A stretch of 64,000 bases of DNA from assembly GCF_000772955.1 (NCBI RefSeq), contig NZ_JPVO01000045.1:62001-126000 (forward strand), written 5' to 3'. Under the pieces are notes generated by a model, which worked only from the letters and a program-made list of their open reading frames with translations, was not told the DNA's origin and made no database searches. The translations under genes were made by a program, and so were the position numbers. Origin of the DNA: Ureibacillus sinduriensis BLB-1 = JCM 15800 (GTDB taxonomy: Bacteria > Bacillota > Bacilli > Bacillales_A > Planococcaceae). Each line of letters begins with the position of its first letter. Position 1 is the stretch's first letter. Of the stretch, positions 1 through 7,929 are shown piece by piece.

Positions 1-1146
1 ACCGTCCCATACGCCATCAAAATTCAATGCTTGTCCAATCGGAACAATGCGGTCTAGACCCCTGGTGGATATAGAATCTACAAGTACTTGTAACGTTGAG
101 TGTTCAAATCCAAAGTATGCCAATGTTTGATCTTTATCTATAATCACCTTTGATAGATCACTTAAATGCTCAACATCATACTCGAAAAATAAGCCTCCAC
201 CACAGTGACGTTCGCGTGCTTCTATCGGTACATCCACAACATGTACTCGAGAGAAATACTTTCCGTTTTCAATGTCTCTAACATCAGTTTCTGTTGACAA
301 CCATAGACTTGTTGTATATTTCAAAACTTGTGTAGCAGCCATTAATTCATATCGTTTATTTTTGACCTTATTTTCAAATGCCGACCAGAAACGTACTTTC
401 GCCTTTTCATGTTGCTTTCCACACCAAGCAATAAGTCTTGGTGAAGAGCATGCCATTTGATCAAACCAAAAAACATCATTATAAAACTTATCAAGCAATT
501 CATTTAACTCATTTTCACCGAGGTTTAAAACAGCTTCCGCCGAAATGGCAGCTAATGAAAAGCGGTCGGGAAATGCCAGTTCATTTGCCATAGGATTTAA
601 CTGGATTTGACGAATTGTTTGAACTGTATCATTACCACCCCAGATAACACGTGTATGGCAAATTTCACTAATCATTTCACCAAACTTTTCATCATAATTA
701 TATGTACATATTATCGTCTGTTTTGCGATTTTTTCAAACTCTGGTTTTGCGAGTTCAGTTAAAATTAAATCTAATAGTACATTCGAGTGCCCTTTGCCGG
801 AAACACGGATAATGTTTCTATTCCCAGCTAGCAATGATAACATCCAAGAATATACAAAGATTGTATCTACATTAGAGGGTGCAATATGGAAAACGGTTCC
901 ACGAGGTTTTATGAATCTCTCTTTATTTTGTTCTTCCCATTTAACCTTCATTTCCTGGATATTTGCCTTTCTCAACCAGTAGCCTAACGCAACCACTTCA
1001 GGCATTTGACGCATTCTAACAAGCGTTTTTGATAATGCTTGCGTGAATAGAAGAACTTCTTTATCAAAAGGGGTAAAAGTGCTATTCATATTTATCTCTT
1101 CAATTGCCTGCTCAAAACCCATTTCGATTGGCCAGAAAAGTTTCAT
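1..1146 (-). CDS. LuxC-family acyl-CoA/acyl-protein reductase (3' end outside window)
   Basis: Reads open for 382 codons from ATG at 1146 to the window edge, so the C-terminus is missing. LuxC enzymes reduce an activated acyl group to an aldehyde with NADPH, using an acyl-cysteine intermediate. The family motif VFHIAPSNVDTIF is near residues 85-97, and the expected nucleophile is Cys233 in QMACSSPR. The tail RIVPIGQALNF near residue 366 also fits LuxC. The start has a strong ribosome site (AAGGAGGTG) and its ATGA overlaps the stop of the LuxE-like gene, which implies translational coupling. No luciferase genes (luxA, luxB) are present. With LuxE, an acyl ligase and a carrier protein alongside, I infer it makes or transfers an acyl or aldehyde group for the glycan island rather than light. 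The family assignment is firm; the substrate is unknown. Confidence 0.85.
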   Translation of the reverse strand, partial: MKLFWPIEMGFEQAIEEINMNSTFTPFDKEVLLFTQALSKTLVRMRQMPEVVALGYWLRKANIQEMKVKWEEQNKERFIKPRGTVFHIAPSNVDTIFVYSWMLSLLAGNRNIIRVSGKGHSNVLLDLILTELAKPEFEKIAKQTIICTYNYDEKFGEMISEICHTRVIWGGNDTVQTIRQIQLNPMANELAFPDRFSLAAISAEAVLNLGENELNELLDKFYNDVFWFDQMACSSPRLIAWCGKQHEKAKVRFWSAFENKVKNKRYELMAATQVLKYTTSLWLSTETDVRDIENGKYFSRVHVVDVPIEARERHCGGGLFFEYDVEHLSDLSKVIIDKDQTLAYFGFEHSTLQVLVDSISTRGLDRIVPIGQALNFDGVWDG

Positions 1147-2204
1147 GCCCTTGCACCTCCTTGAAACGTGTCACTGCATCCGCGAAGTTCCGCTTTCGGA
1201 ATACGCCCGGCAACCGTAAAGTACTTCCCTTTCCATCCACACGGGCAATCATCTTCCCCGATTATCGTTCCAAGATCTTCAGTTAGAAGTGAGTGCCCGG
1301 GATAGCTTTTCGGTAGTTCACTAAGTACCTGTATTAACCCTTGCCGCCCATGTGAAAGGGGTTCAAAAGTCAAGGTATCACGAATAATCACATCTGCAAA
1401 CTGAGGTGTATGTAGATGCCCTTTTGAACACTCGACAAAAATGGAGCCAACCTGTTCCACCATTCCATAGTAGTTATGCACTTCACGAATACCAAGTTGA
1501 TCATGGAGAAGTTGATTGAATACGGACGAATCAACAGCTTCATCCTTTAATTTTTTCCAGCCACCGCCGTGAATTAAAATACTATCTCCAAAATCAAGCT
1601 TAATTCCTTGCTTAATAGACTCTTTAAAAACGTATTGCCAAATCATAAAGGTAAATCCAAACAAAAGAATACGTTCACCTTTATACTCTTCCAAATAGGT
1701 TTTCAATCCTTCAACATCTAAACTCATATCATCATTTAGTGCGTAAAAGTGCTTGCGACCGAAATTTGAAAAACCCAAAATCCCCGCTCCCCTTGCACTA
1801 AAGGATTTTCTATCTTTCAATATCGATTTTGTATCCAAAATAATCATCGGAAGGCGTTTAGCACCTAGCAGGGGCTTCATAACCTCGACGAGTGTTCTAG
1901 TCTGGGCAATCGATGTCTCTTTATCTAAATAAATTTTTGAAACCTGTTGCCCCGTTGTACCACTTGAAGTTAAAACTTTTATGACTTCTTCTTTTGGAAC
2001 AGAGACTAAATCCAATAATTTGAATAATTGAACAGGTAAAAATGGAACTTCCTCTAAAGAATTGGCAGTGATTTGAAAGCCACCTTTTTCAATCATCGAA
2101 CGATACTCTGTACTTTGTGACACATGAAACTTGGTTAATACATTTAATTTTTCAAGCAATAAAGGAGTTTTTTCGGCTTTTGTTAAGTGATAAGGATTTG
2201 TCAT
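1143..2204 (-). CDS. LuxE-family acyl-protein synthetase
   Basis: LuxE proteins activate a fatty acid with ATP and hand the acyl group to LuxC. The adenylate-forming motif SSGTTGQQVSK lies near residue 82, and a cysteine-rich C-terminal segment (DDCPCGWKGKYF, then RGCSD) is where LuxE carries its acyl-accepting cysteine. About 353 residues is normal for the family. Two in-frame ATGs exist. I prefer the one at 2204 because AAAGGAG lies 8 bases before it, whereas it is only 2 bases before the ATG at 2210. With this start the gene overlaps the ligase stop as ATGA and likewise overlaps luxC downstream. Together the two genes form an acyl-reductase pair without luciferase. Confidence 0.82.
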   Translation of the reverse strand: MTNPYHLTKAEKTPLLLEKLNVLTKFHVSQSTEYRSMIEKGGFQITANSLEEVPFLPVQLFKLLDLVSVPKEEVIKVLTSSGTTGQQVSKIYLDKETSIAQTRTLVEVMKPLLGAKRLPMIILDTKSILKDRKSFSARGAGILGFSNFGRKHFYALNDDMSLDVEGLKTYLEEYKGERILLFGFTFMIWQYVFKESIKQGIKLDFGDSILIHGGGWKKLKDEAVDSSVFNQLLHDQLGIREVHNYYGMVEQVGSIFVECSKGHLHTPQFADVIIRDTLTFEPLSHGRQGLIQVLSELPKSYPGHSLLTEDLGTIIGEDDCPCGWKGKYFTVAGRIPKAELRGCSDTFQGGARA

Positions 2205-3550
2205 AAACATTGCTCCTTTAATGTAACGTAATCAATCTTCCCGTTAGCAAAACGCGGGATCAAATCAATAACTATAACTTTATACGCAGATTTATGCAGT
2301 TTATAGTATTGTTCGACAGAAGTCTGTACATTAGTTATATGTTGATCGTTTTCTATAGCAATCACTAATTTATCATCATTACCGGTACATGCTACAGAAG
2401 CTTGAACTTCCGACTCCAATTTTTTCTCAACCTCATCTAAATTAATCCGTAAACCAAATAATTTAATGATTCTTTTCATTCGGCCAGTAATAATAAAATA
2501 ATTATCCTGATCTATTGTTGCTGTATCACCAGTATGAAGTATTCCGTTCAATTCATCGCCTTTTTCCAAGTCCTCCAAACATCTTGCATACCCCATCATG
2601 ACGTTTGACCCCTTATAAATTAACTCACCAGTCTCGGGGTCTACAGACAACTCTCCACCAGGTATTGCGATTCCTATAGTACCAGCCTTTTCCAATACTC
2701 TATCTGATGGGATATACGATATCCGCGGGGATGCTTCCGTTTGACCATACATAACGAAAAATTTCTTATCTTGTTCTTTAGCATATTGTGCAAAAACTTT
2801 CACTAGCTTTTCGTTTAATCGACCACCAGCTTGTGTTAATGTTTTTAAATGCGGCAAATCCATTTTCAAAAAACCTAGTCGGTGCAACATTTGATAAGTA
2901 AATGGGACACCAGCCAATGAAGTTGCTTGCTGTTCCTGTACAAATTGCCAAAATGTTTTAGACATGACACTTTCTTCAGTTAAAAGGATACTAGCTTTTG
3001 CCTGCAAGTGACTATTTATAATTGAAAGACCGTATGAATAAGACATTGGTAAATTCATAATGGCTCTTTCATTTCCATCAATGTTTAAATATTCTACGAT
3101 TGCTTCAGCATTCGATTGTATATTTTCATAAGATAATCGTACAAATTTCTGGCTTCCTGTTGTTCCGGAAGTACTAAGCAATATTGCTAAATCTTTATGA
3201 ATGGCAATATTCGAAGCACTAACTCTTTCTTGAATTAAACCTTCTTGTCGATAACCATCAAATAAATCTGTTCCAATAATCCAATAAGGCTTATATTCAT
3301 TCACAATCGAGTTAAGGAGCTCTGCATTTGTATCTGCACTCATTAGCATTACCGCATGATGATTATTTAAAGCTGAAAGATAGGCACTTAACGTTTCAAT
3401 AGTATTCTTACAAAGTAATAACACTAACTTTTTATCATCATTCAAGAAATTGAATTGTAGTCCCATTTCATTTAACTCTCTATATGTATATTGTTTTCCC
3501 TCAGTAATAACTGCAGTTTTATCTGATACTGCAATATTATGAAAACTCAT
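2201..3550 (-). CDS. AMP-dependent acyl ligase (acyl-ACP ligase type)
   Basis: A 449-residue adenylate-forming enzyme of the acyl-CoA synthetase superfamily. The P-loop-like motif STSGTTGSQKFVRLS is near residue 127, the A5 motif YGQTEASPR near 269, the GDTATID and GRMKRIIKLFGLR hinge motifs near 345-370, and a C-terminal catalytic lysine in RFANGKID. It is shorter than ordinary fatty acyl-CoA synthetases and resembles stand-alone ligases that load a carrier protein. An acyl carrier protein gene lies 53 bases upstream, so loading that carrier is the obvious role. The acid it activates cannot be read from the sequence. Confidence 0.85.
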   Translation of the reverse strand: MSFHNIAVSDKTAVITEGKQYTYRELNEMGLQFNFLNDDKKLVLLLCKNTIETLSAYLSALNNHHAVMLMSADTNAELLNSIVNEYKPYWIIGTDLFDGYRQEGLIQERVSASNIAIHKDLAILLSTSGTTGSQKFVRLSYENIQSNAEAIVEYLNIDGNERAIMNLPMSYSYGLSIINSHLQAKASILLTEESVMSKTFWQFVQEQQATSLAGVPFTYQMLHRLGFLKMDLPHLKTLTQAGGRLNEKLVKVFAQYAKEQDKKFFVMYGQTEASPRISYIPSDRVLEKAGTIGIAIPGGELSVDPETGELIYKGSNVMMGYARCLEDLEKGDELNGILHTGDTATIDQDNYFIITGRMKRIIKLFGLRINLDEVEKKLESEVQASVACTGNDDKLVIAIENDQHITNVQTSVEQYYKLHKSAYKVIVIDLIPRFANGKIDYVTLKEQCL

Positions 3551-3603
3551 CTAATTACACCTCTCAATGGAAAAAGGTATGGTATAAATACCACACCCTT
3601 TCA

Positions 3604-3840
3604 TTAAAATTGAACATCATATTTTGCTAAAATTTCTTTCGCTTTAGCAAATGAACTCATCTCTAAAACATCTTCTGTATCCAACATTGTATCAAATTGA
3701 TCGTCAATCTCGGAAATCAATGCCATATGTGCGATTGAATCCCACTCAGGAATTGAATTATATGTCAAATTTTCTGTTATCTTTGCTTCTTCAATTCCTA
3801 GGCTTTCCGCAAAAATTGTACGTAATTTTTGTTCATTCAT
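3604..3840 (-). CDS. Acyl carrier protein (dedicated paralogue)
   Basis: A 78-residue acidic helical protein with the phosphopantetheine attachment motif DSIAH (Ser35). The length and charge fit the acyl carrier protein family. It sits between an acyl ligase and a GNAT acetyltransferase, inside a glycan island rather than a fatty-acid operon, so it is probably a dedicated carrier that holds the acyl group used by the LuxC/LuxE pair or by a transferase. The ribosome site is modest (GTAGGG). Confidence 0.88.
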   Translation of the reverse strand: MNEQKLRTIFAESLGIEEAKITENLTYNSIPEWDSIAHMALISEIDDQFDTMLDTEDVLEMSSFAKAKEILAKYDVQF

Positions 3841-3905
3841 AAATTATCCCTACCTAACTAGTCTGTTACTATTATTATCGGACGGAAATACAAATTATTC
3901 AATGT

Positions 3906-4445
3906 TTATAAAAGAAACTCTTCTCTATGCTTATGAAATTTCTTGCATTCATTTTCCCATGTCGAAGAGAGCAATTCAAAATATTCTACATTATAGAACT
4001 TCCCATTTTTTAAAATATGTTCTTTAAACGTTGCAGCATGTGTAAAACCATAGTGCAAATGCATTTTCATCATACCATCATTGCCTTCCATTACTTCTGC
4101 ATATAGTTTATTTAATTGAAGGTCTTTAAACACATAATTGTACAAATAGGGTTGAATACGGCCTGCAATGATAGAATAGCTCATATCCCCAATATAATAA
4201 CCAAATGTAGCTTTACGATGAAGTCGGTCAATTTGATTTAAAGAGATTAACCCAATCGATTTTCCTTTATACTGAATGATCCAATAATATTGGGTATCAT
4301 CTTTTGATATTTTCTCAAACCATTTTTTCTGACGGTCCGGATTCTTTTCGATATCTGTATACATAAATTGTGTAACATGTTCGCTGGTGCGCCATTCCAA
4401 TACTTGTTCTAAATGGGATTCATCAAGTTTTTTAAACGTAATCAT
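3906..4445 (-). CDS. GNAT N-acetyltransferase, PseH-like
   Basis: A GNAT-fold acyltransferase of about 179 residues. Its layout (EWRTSEHVTQFM near the N-terminus, GLISLNQIDRLHRKATFGYYIGD in the core, then the helix with NKLYAEVMEGN) resembles PseH, which N-acetylates the 4-amino sugar in pseudaminic acid synthesis. The start was moved to the ATG at 4445, preceded by AAGGGGG; the longer frame would begin with TTG. Because a carrier protein and an acyl ligase are adjacent, the donor could be acyl-ACP instead of acetyl-CoA. The other pseudaminic genes except a PseB homologue are absent from the window, so the sugar substrate is uncertain. Confidence 0.75.
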   Translation of the reverse strand: MITFKKLDESHLEQVLEWRTSEHVTQFMYTDIEKNPDRQKKWFEKISKDDTQYYWIIQYKGKSIGLISLNQIDRLHRKATFGYYIGDMSYSIIAGRIQPYLYNYVFKDLQLNKLYAEVMEGNDGMMKMHLHYGFTHAATFKEHILKNGKFYNVEYFELLSSTWENECKKFHKHREEFLL

Positions 4446-4480
4446 TTCCTTTTCCCCCTTCAAGTAAGAAAGGCATGGTT

Positions 4481-5227
4481 TTAGATAACCATGCCTCCAT
4501 CTACACCTATAACTTGTCCGGTAACATATGACGATAAATCGGAAGCCAAAAACAAAATTGTATTTGCTACTTCTTCTGCTTTACCAATTCGGCCCATTTT
4601 AATCTCTGATAAACGTTGAGCAAACTTTTCCTCTGAAAGCTGCTTTGTCATATCTGTTTCAATAAATCCTGGAGCAACCGCATTCACACGAATATTGTAA
4701 GGAGCCAGCTCCTTAGCAGCTGAGTACGTTGCACCAATTACTGCTGCTTTACTTGCACCATACACGGTTTGCCCAGCATTGCCTGTTCGTCCGATGATTG
4801 AACTGACATTAACTATTGAGCCGAATTTTTGCTTCATCATTAAACGGGAAGCATATTGCATATGATAAATAACTGCTTCTATGTTAATGGCTATCGTATT
4901 TGACACTTGTTTTTGATTAATCATTCCGAGCAGAGCATCATCTAATACACCAGCGTTATTTACTAGAACATCGAGGTGTCCTATGTTTTTTTTGATCCAT
5001 ACAAAAGCATTCTTAATTGAATTATTATCTGTAACATCATAAATTAAAGTATGTACATCTACATCGTAAGAAGATACCAATTCTTGCTTTACTTCATTTA
5101 ATCGTTCTTCTTCTCGTCCATTAATTATTACAGTCCACCCTTGTTTGGCCGCTTGAATAGCAGTTGCATATCCAATACCACGGGTTGCACCGGTGATAAA
5201 AATCGACTTATTACTCACTATTCTCAC
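4481..5227 (-). CDS. Short-chain dehydrogenase/reductase, FabG-like
   Basis: A classical SDR of 248 residues: cofactor motif TGATRGIG near residue 13, NNAG near residue 90, catalytic serine followed by YGASK near residue 157, and the C-terminal SYVTGQVIGVDGG typical of 3-oxoacyl-ACP reductases. Next to an acyl carrier protein and an acyl ligase it may reduce a 3-oxoacyl-ACP to a 3-hydroxyacyl form, which is inference. The GTG start at 5227 overlaps the upstream stop as GTGA. A second GTG three codons later is possible; neither has a strong ribosome site. Confidence 0.83.
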   Translation of the reverse strand: MRIVSNKSIFITGATRGIGYATAIQAAKQGWTVIINGREEERLNEVKQELVSSYDVDVHTLIYDVTDNNSIKNAFVWIKKNIGHLDVLVNNAGVLDDALLGMINQKQVSNTIAINIEAVIYHMQYASRLMMKQKFGSIVNVSSIIGRTGNAGQTVYGASKAAVIGATYSAAKELAPYNIRVNAVAPGFIETDMTKQLSEEKFAQRLSEIKMGRIGKAEEVANTILFLASDLSSYVTGQVIGVDGGMVI

Positions 5228-6099
5228 TTACTTTCATAAATTGATTCTATCGTACAGCTATATAAAGGTTCTCTGAAGGAAATGGTGTTATTGGCGAAAC
5301 TTGTATTTTTTTTAACTACATGCCAATCTCCATATGTGTAATCTAAATAGCCTTTATAATCCTTCGGTACTCTTATTTGAGTTCCTTCAAAAGGTAATTC
5401 ATCATAGCCTTCAAAAAACTTTGCTGGAGTATCATTTAACTCTTGCTTGACCATATCTTCTATTTTATACATACAATCAAAGTTTACCATAAATAACTTT
5501 CGACCATTCTCTATACAATCAATTGTTATTGATGCTGGTTTGCCATTTGAATATATTCGTAAAAATACTTGAAGATCAAATAATTTTTCGAGATTTTGAA
5601 TCGAATCCAATAGCACTTCCTGTACTTTCTGTATATCAGAACCAAAAATGGCGATATCAATGTCATCATCCCATGGAATTAGTCTACCATCTCTGGCAAT
5701 TCCTAATAATGTGCCAAAAGTATAGAAATGTGGAATTCTGTTAAGCGACTTCGATATCTCGGTGATTAACTGATTGGTCTTTTCTAGGGTTGCCGGGTTT
5801 TCAAATGGCAATTCATCAACCTTCATGGAATTTTTGGAAGCAAATTCTATTCTTTGTTCTGGGATTCCCAATTCAGCTAACTGCTTCGAAATCGAATCTA
5901 CATACATGCTGGTAACAATGATTTTGTCAAAGTTATAATTATGAATAGAATCAGGACTAATTATTTTTATATTACTCAGTAATTTTCCGTGTTTTTGTTC
6001 ATCGTTATCTATGATGGCTAAAAATTTATAATCATTTATATGGTTTTTAATAAAATTATGTCCACCTAAACTTGCTCCAAATAATAAAATATTATCCAT
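5224..6099 (-). CDS. LicD-family phosphotransferase with N-terminal Rossmann-like domain
   Basis: A two-part protein of about 291 residues. Residues 1-90 form a Rossmann-like module (ILLFGASLGG, IDNDEQKHGK). The rest is a LicD-family domain with the signature FGTLLGIARDGRLIPWDDDIDI; its acidic cluster is the metal site of these nucleotidyltransferase-fold enzymes. LicD proteins add phosphocholine or related phospho-groups to glycans. The neighbours TagD and a TagF-like transferase point to a polyol phosphate as the group handled here. The start was set at ATG 6099 because the longer frame begins with TTG. Confidence 0.78.
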   Translation of the reverse strand: MDNILLFGASLGGHNFIKNHINDYKFLAIIDNDEQKHGKLLSNIKIISPDSIHNYNFDKIIVTSMYVDSISKQLAELGIPEQRIEFASKNSMKVDELPFENPATLEKTNQLITEISKSLNRIPHFYTFGTLLGIARDGRLIPWDDDIDIAIFGSDIQKVQEVLLDSIQNLEKLFDLQVFLRIYSNGKPASITIDCIENGRKLFMVNFDCMYKIEDMVKQELNDTPAKFFEGYDELPFEGTQIRVPKDYKGYLDYTYGDWHVVKKNTSFANNTISFREPLYSCTIESIYESK

Positions 6100-6117
6100 A
6101 ATAATCAATCCCAACAA

Positions 6118-7536
6118 TTATTTAAATATAGATATAAAATCTTTTCCCTCTTGTAGACCGGATTTTGAACACAGTTCTCTAATAGCTTTTAACCCTTTGC
6201 CTGTAACTGTAATGATTATTCCTTTTTCAACAATTGGCTTTTCTATTTTATAATTCAGAAACTCCTTACCTTGTTTAAAAGTATCGGCATCCATCAATCG
6301 GTTGATTGCTATATTGTTTCCCTTCAACCATGAAACAATAATTTGACCGGATAGTCCTGCTCCCCATACACTCAAATCATTTTTATTATGATTTAAGAAA
6401 TTCTTAATAGCCTCTTCGTCAATAATATGGAACGATTCATCATTATCCCAATGTTTCTTCTCTTGACTCATTGCTAAATGAATTGCCTTTGCTGCTCTTT
6501 CATTCGCTAGGCTATCTTGATATGTGTAAAGCTCATTTAGCAATTCTAAATAAGGTATATCCATGTCAAGAGCAGTTATCAACGTAGGAAGCAATTCAGA
6601 TGGATCCTTTACATGTGGTAAAATATCTCTAATTTGAATATCAAGGCTTATATTTGTTACGTCTACATTGTTATATAACGAAATATTGGCCATTTTATCT
6701 AAGTTCACTGAACCTGTATCAAGAATATTCTCATCAATAATATCTAGTAGGACGATTGGTTTCTTAAATAACATAGCATCAAAAATAGCACCACTATAAT
6801 CACTTAATATGATATCGGCAAATTGCAAAAGATCAAATAAATTAGTAAATTCATCATATAAATAAAGAGTGTCTATATTTTTTAAAGCTTCCCATTTTTC
6901 ATTATTACCCGATAGTACATTACCATGGTGAAGTTTTACAATAACATTGAATTCTTTTGTTAACGAAACAACATTTTCTACGAAAATATCCAATGAAGAT
7001 AAATCTGCCCATGTTGGACAATAAACTAGGGTCTTGCGATCTGTTAGTTTTTCTATAGACAACTCATTGCCATTGATATCAATTACTGTTTTTAGATAAT
7101 TTCCTGTCAATCTTGGATGACCTATATCTGCAACTTCCGCAAAAGCAGTTAATCTTTTAGTAGCATATGGACCATAGCTTAAAACTAAATCAAACCCTTT
7201 ATTCCATTCTGCATAGTTCCATGAATCTTTAGCATAGCCATATAGCCCCCTGATTTTAATTAAATCCTTATCTAGCAATTGAAAACCAGGCATATAATAT
7301 GGCGCCAGTAAAGCATCAAATTCCACAGTCTTATCAAATAATTGTTCAAATCCACAGTAAGTTATATTATTTTGTTCAAATACTTCAATTAGGCGTTCTA
7401 CTCGTTCATTAATATGGTAAGGGGTATAAATAATATATTCAACTTGGTAGCCCATTTTTTCTAGTTCTTTAGCTATGCCAGAAAAATGCACATAGTGAAA
7501 TACTGTTGTACAAGTAAGCCCTATTCTTTTCTTCAT
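6118..7536 (-). CDS. CDP-glycerol glycerophosphotransferase family protein (TagB/TagF-like) with C-terminal Rossmann-like domain
   Basis: 472 residues. The central part has the conserved signatures of the family: VKLHHGN and then ILSDYSGAIFDAMLFKKP, which bind CDP-glycerol in TagF. In teichoic acid synthesis such enzymes move glycerol phosphate from CDP-glycerol to a lipid-linked acceptor. TagD, which makes CDP-glycerol, is the gene immediately upstream and overlaps by 4 bases. The last 90 residues are an extra Rossmann-like module (SVWGAGLSGQIIVSWL, LMDADTFKQGKEF) related in pattern to modules in two other proteins of this island. In this context I infer glycerol-phosphate decoration of a flagellar or surface glycan rather than wall teichoic acid. 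Confidence 0.78.
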   Translation of the reverse strand: MKKRIGLTCTTVFHYVHFSGIAKELEKMGYQVEYIIYTPYHINERVERLIEVFEQNNITYCGFEQLFDKTVEFDALLAPYYMPGFQLLDKDLIKIRGLYGYAKDSWNYAEWNKGFDLVLSYGPYATKRLTAFAEVADIGHPRLTGNYLKTVIDINGNELSIEKLTDRKTLVYCPTWADLSSLDIFVENVVSLTKEFNVIVKLHHGNVLSGNNEKWEALKNIDTLYLYDEFTNLFDLLQFADIILSDYSGAIFDAMLFKKPIVLLDIIDENILDTGSVNLDKMANISLYNNVDVTNISLDIQIRDILPHVKDPSELLPTLITALDMDIPYLELLNELYTYQDSLANERAAKAIHLAMSQEKKHWDNDESFHIIDEEAIKNFLNHNKNDLSVWGAGLSGQIIVSWLKGNNIAINRLMDADTFKQGKEFLNYKIEKPIVEKGIIITVTGKGLKAIRELCSKSGLQEGKDFISIFK

Positions 7537-7919
7537 ATCTTCAAATCATCCTTAATCATAGTTGTGGAGATATTACGTGTTCTTTCAAGATAAACAACTT
7601 CACAATACTCCTTCAAAAAATCAAAATGACCTTCCCAGTCATCGCCCATTACAAAGATATCTATTTCTTCTCTTAGGATATCAGTAATTTTTTGATCCCA
7701 AGAAGTCTCAGGGATTACTTTATCGACATACTTAATCGCTTCCAAAATATACTTTCGATGCTCGTAAGAATGGTATGATTCTTTATGCTTTAAATGATTG
7801 AATTCATCAGTTGAAAGTACCACTGTAAGATGATCCCCTAGTCCTTTGGCTCTTTCTAAGATCCTAATATGTCCCCAATGCAACAAGTCGAATGTACCAT
7901 ATGTAATAATTTTCTTCAT
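7533..7919 (-). CDS. tagD: Glycerol-3-phosphate cytidylyltransferase
   Basis: Makes CDP-glycerol from CTP and glycerol 3-phosphate. The 128-residue length matches TagD. The HxGH catalytic motif is HWGH near residue 15. The second signature, usually RTEGISTT, reads RTRNISTT, so a normally conserved glycine position is asparagine. The frame extends upstream, but the TagD N-terminus MKKIITYGTFD begins at 7919 behind AGGGTGA. It overlaps the TagF-like gene as ATGA, which supports a shared pathway. Confidence 0.9.
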   Translation of the reverse strand: MKKIITYGTFDLLHWGHIRILERAKGLGDHLTVVLSTDEFNHLKHKESYHSYEHRKYILEAIKYVDKVIPETSWDQKITDILREEIDIFVMGDDWEGHFDFLKEYCEVVYLERTRNISTTMIKDDLKI

Positions 7920-7929
7920 TTTTATCACC

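Noticed and set aside
1-3550. A bioluminescence (lux) operon.
   Set aside because: Only LuxC- and LuxE-like genes are present. No luciferase subunits are visible and the surrounding genes are for glycan synthesis.
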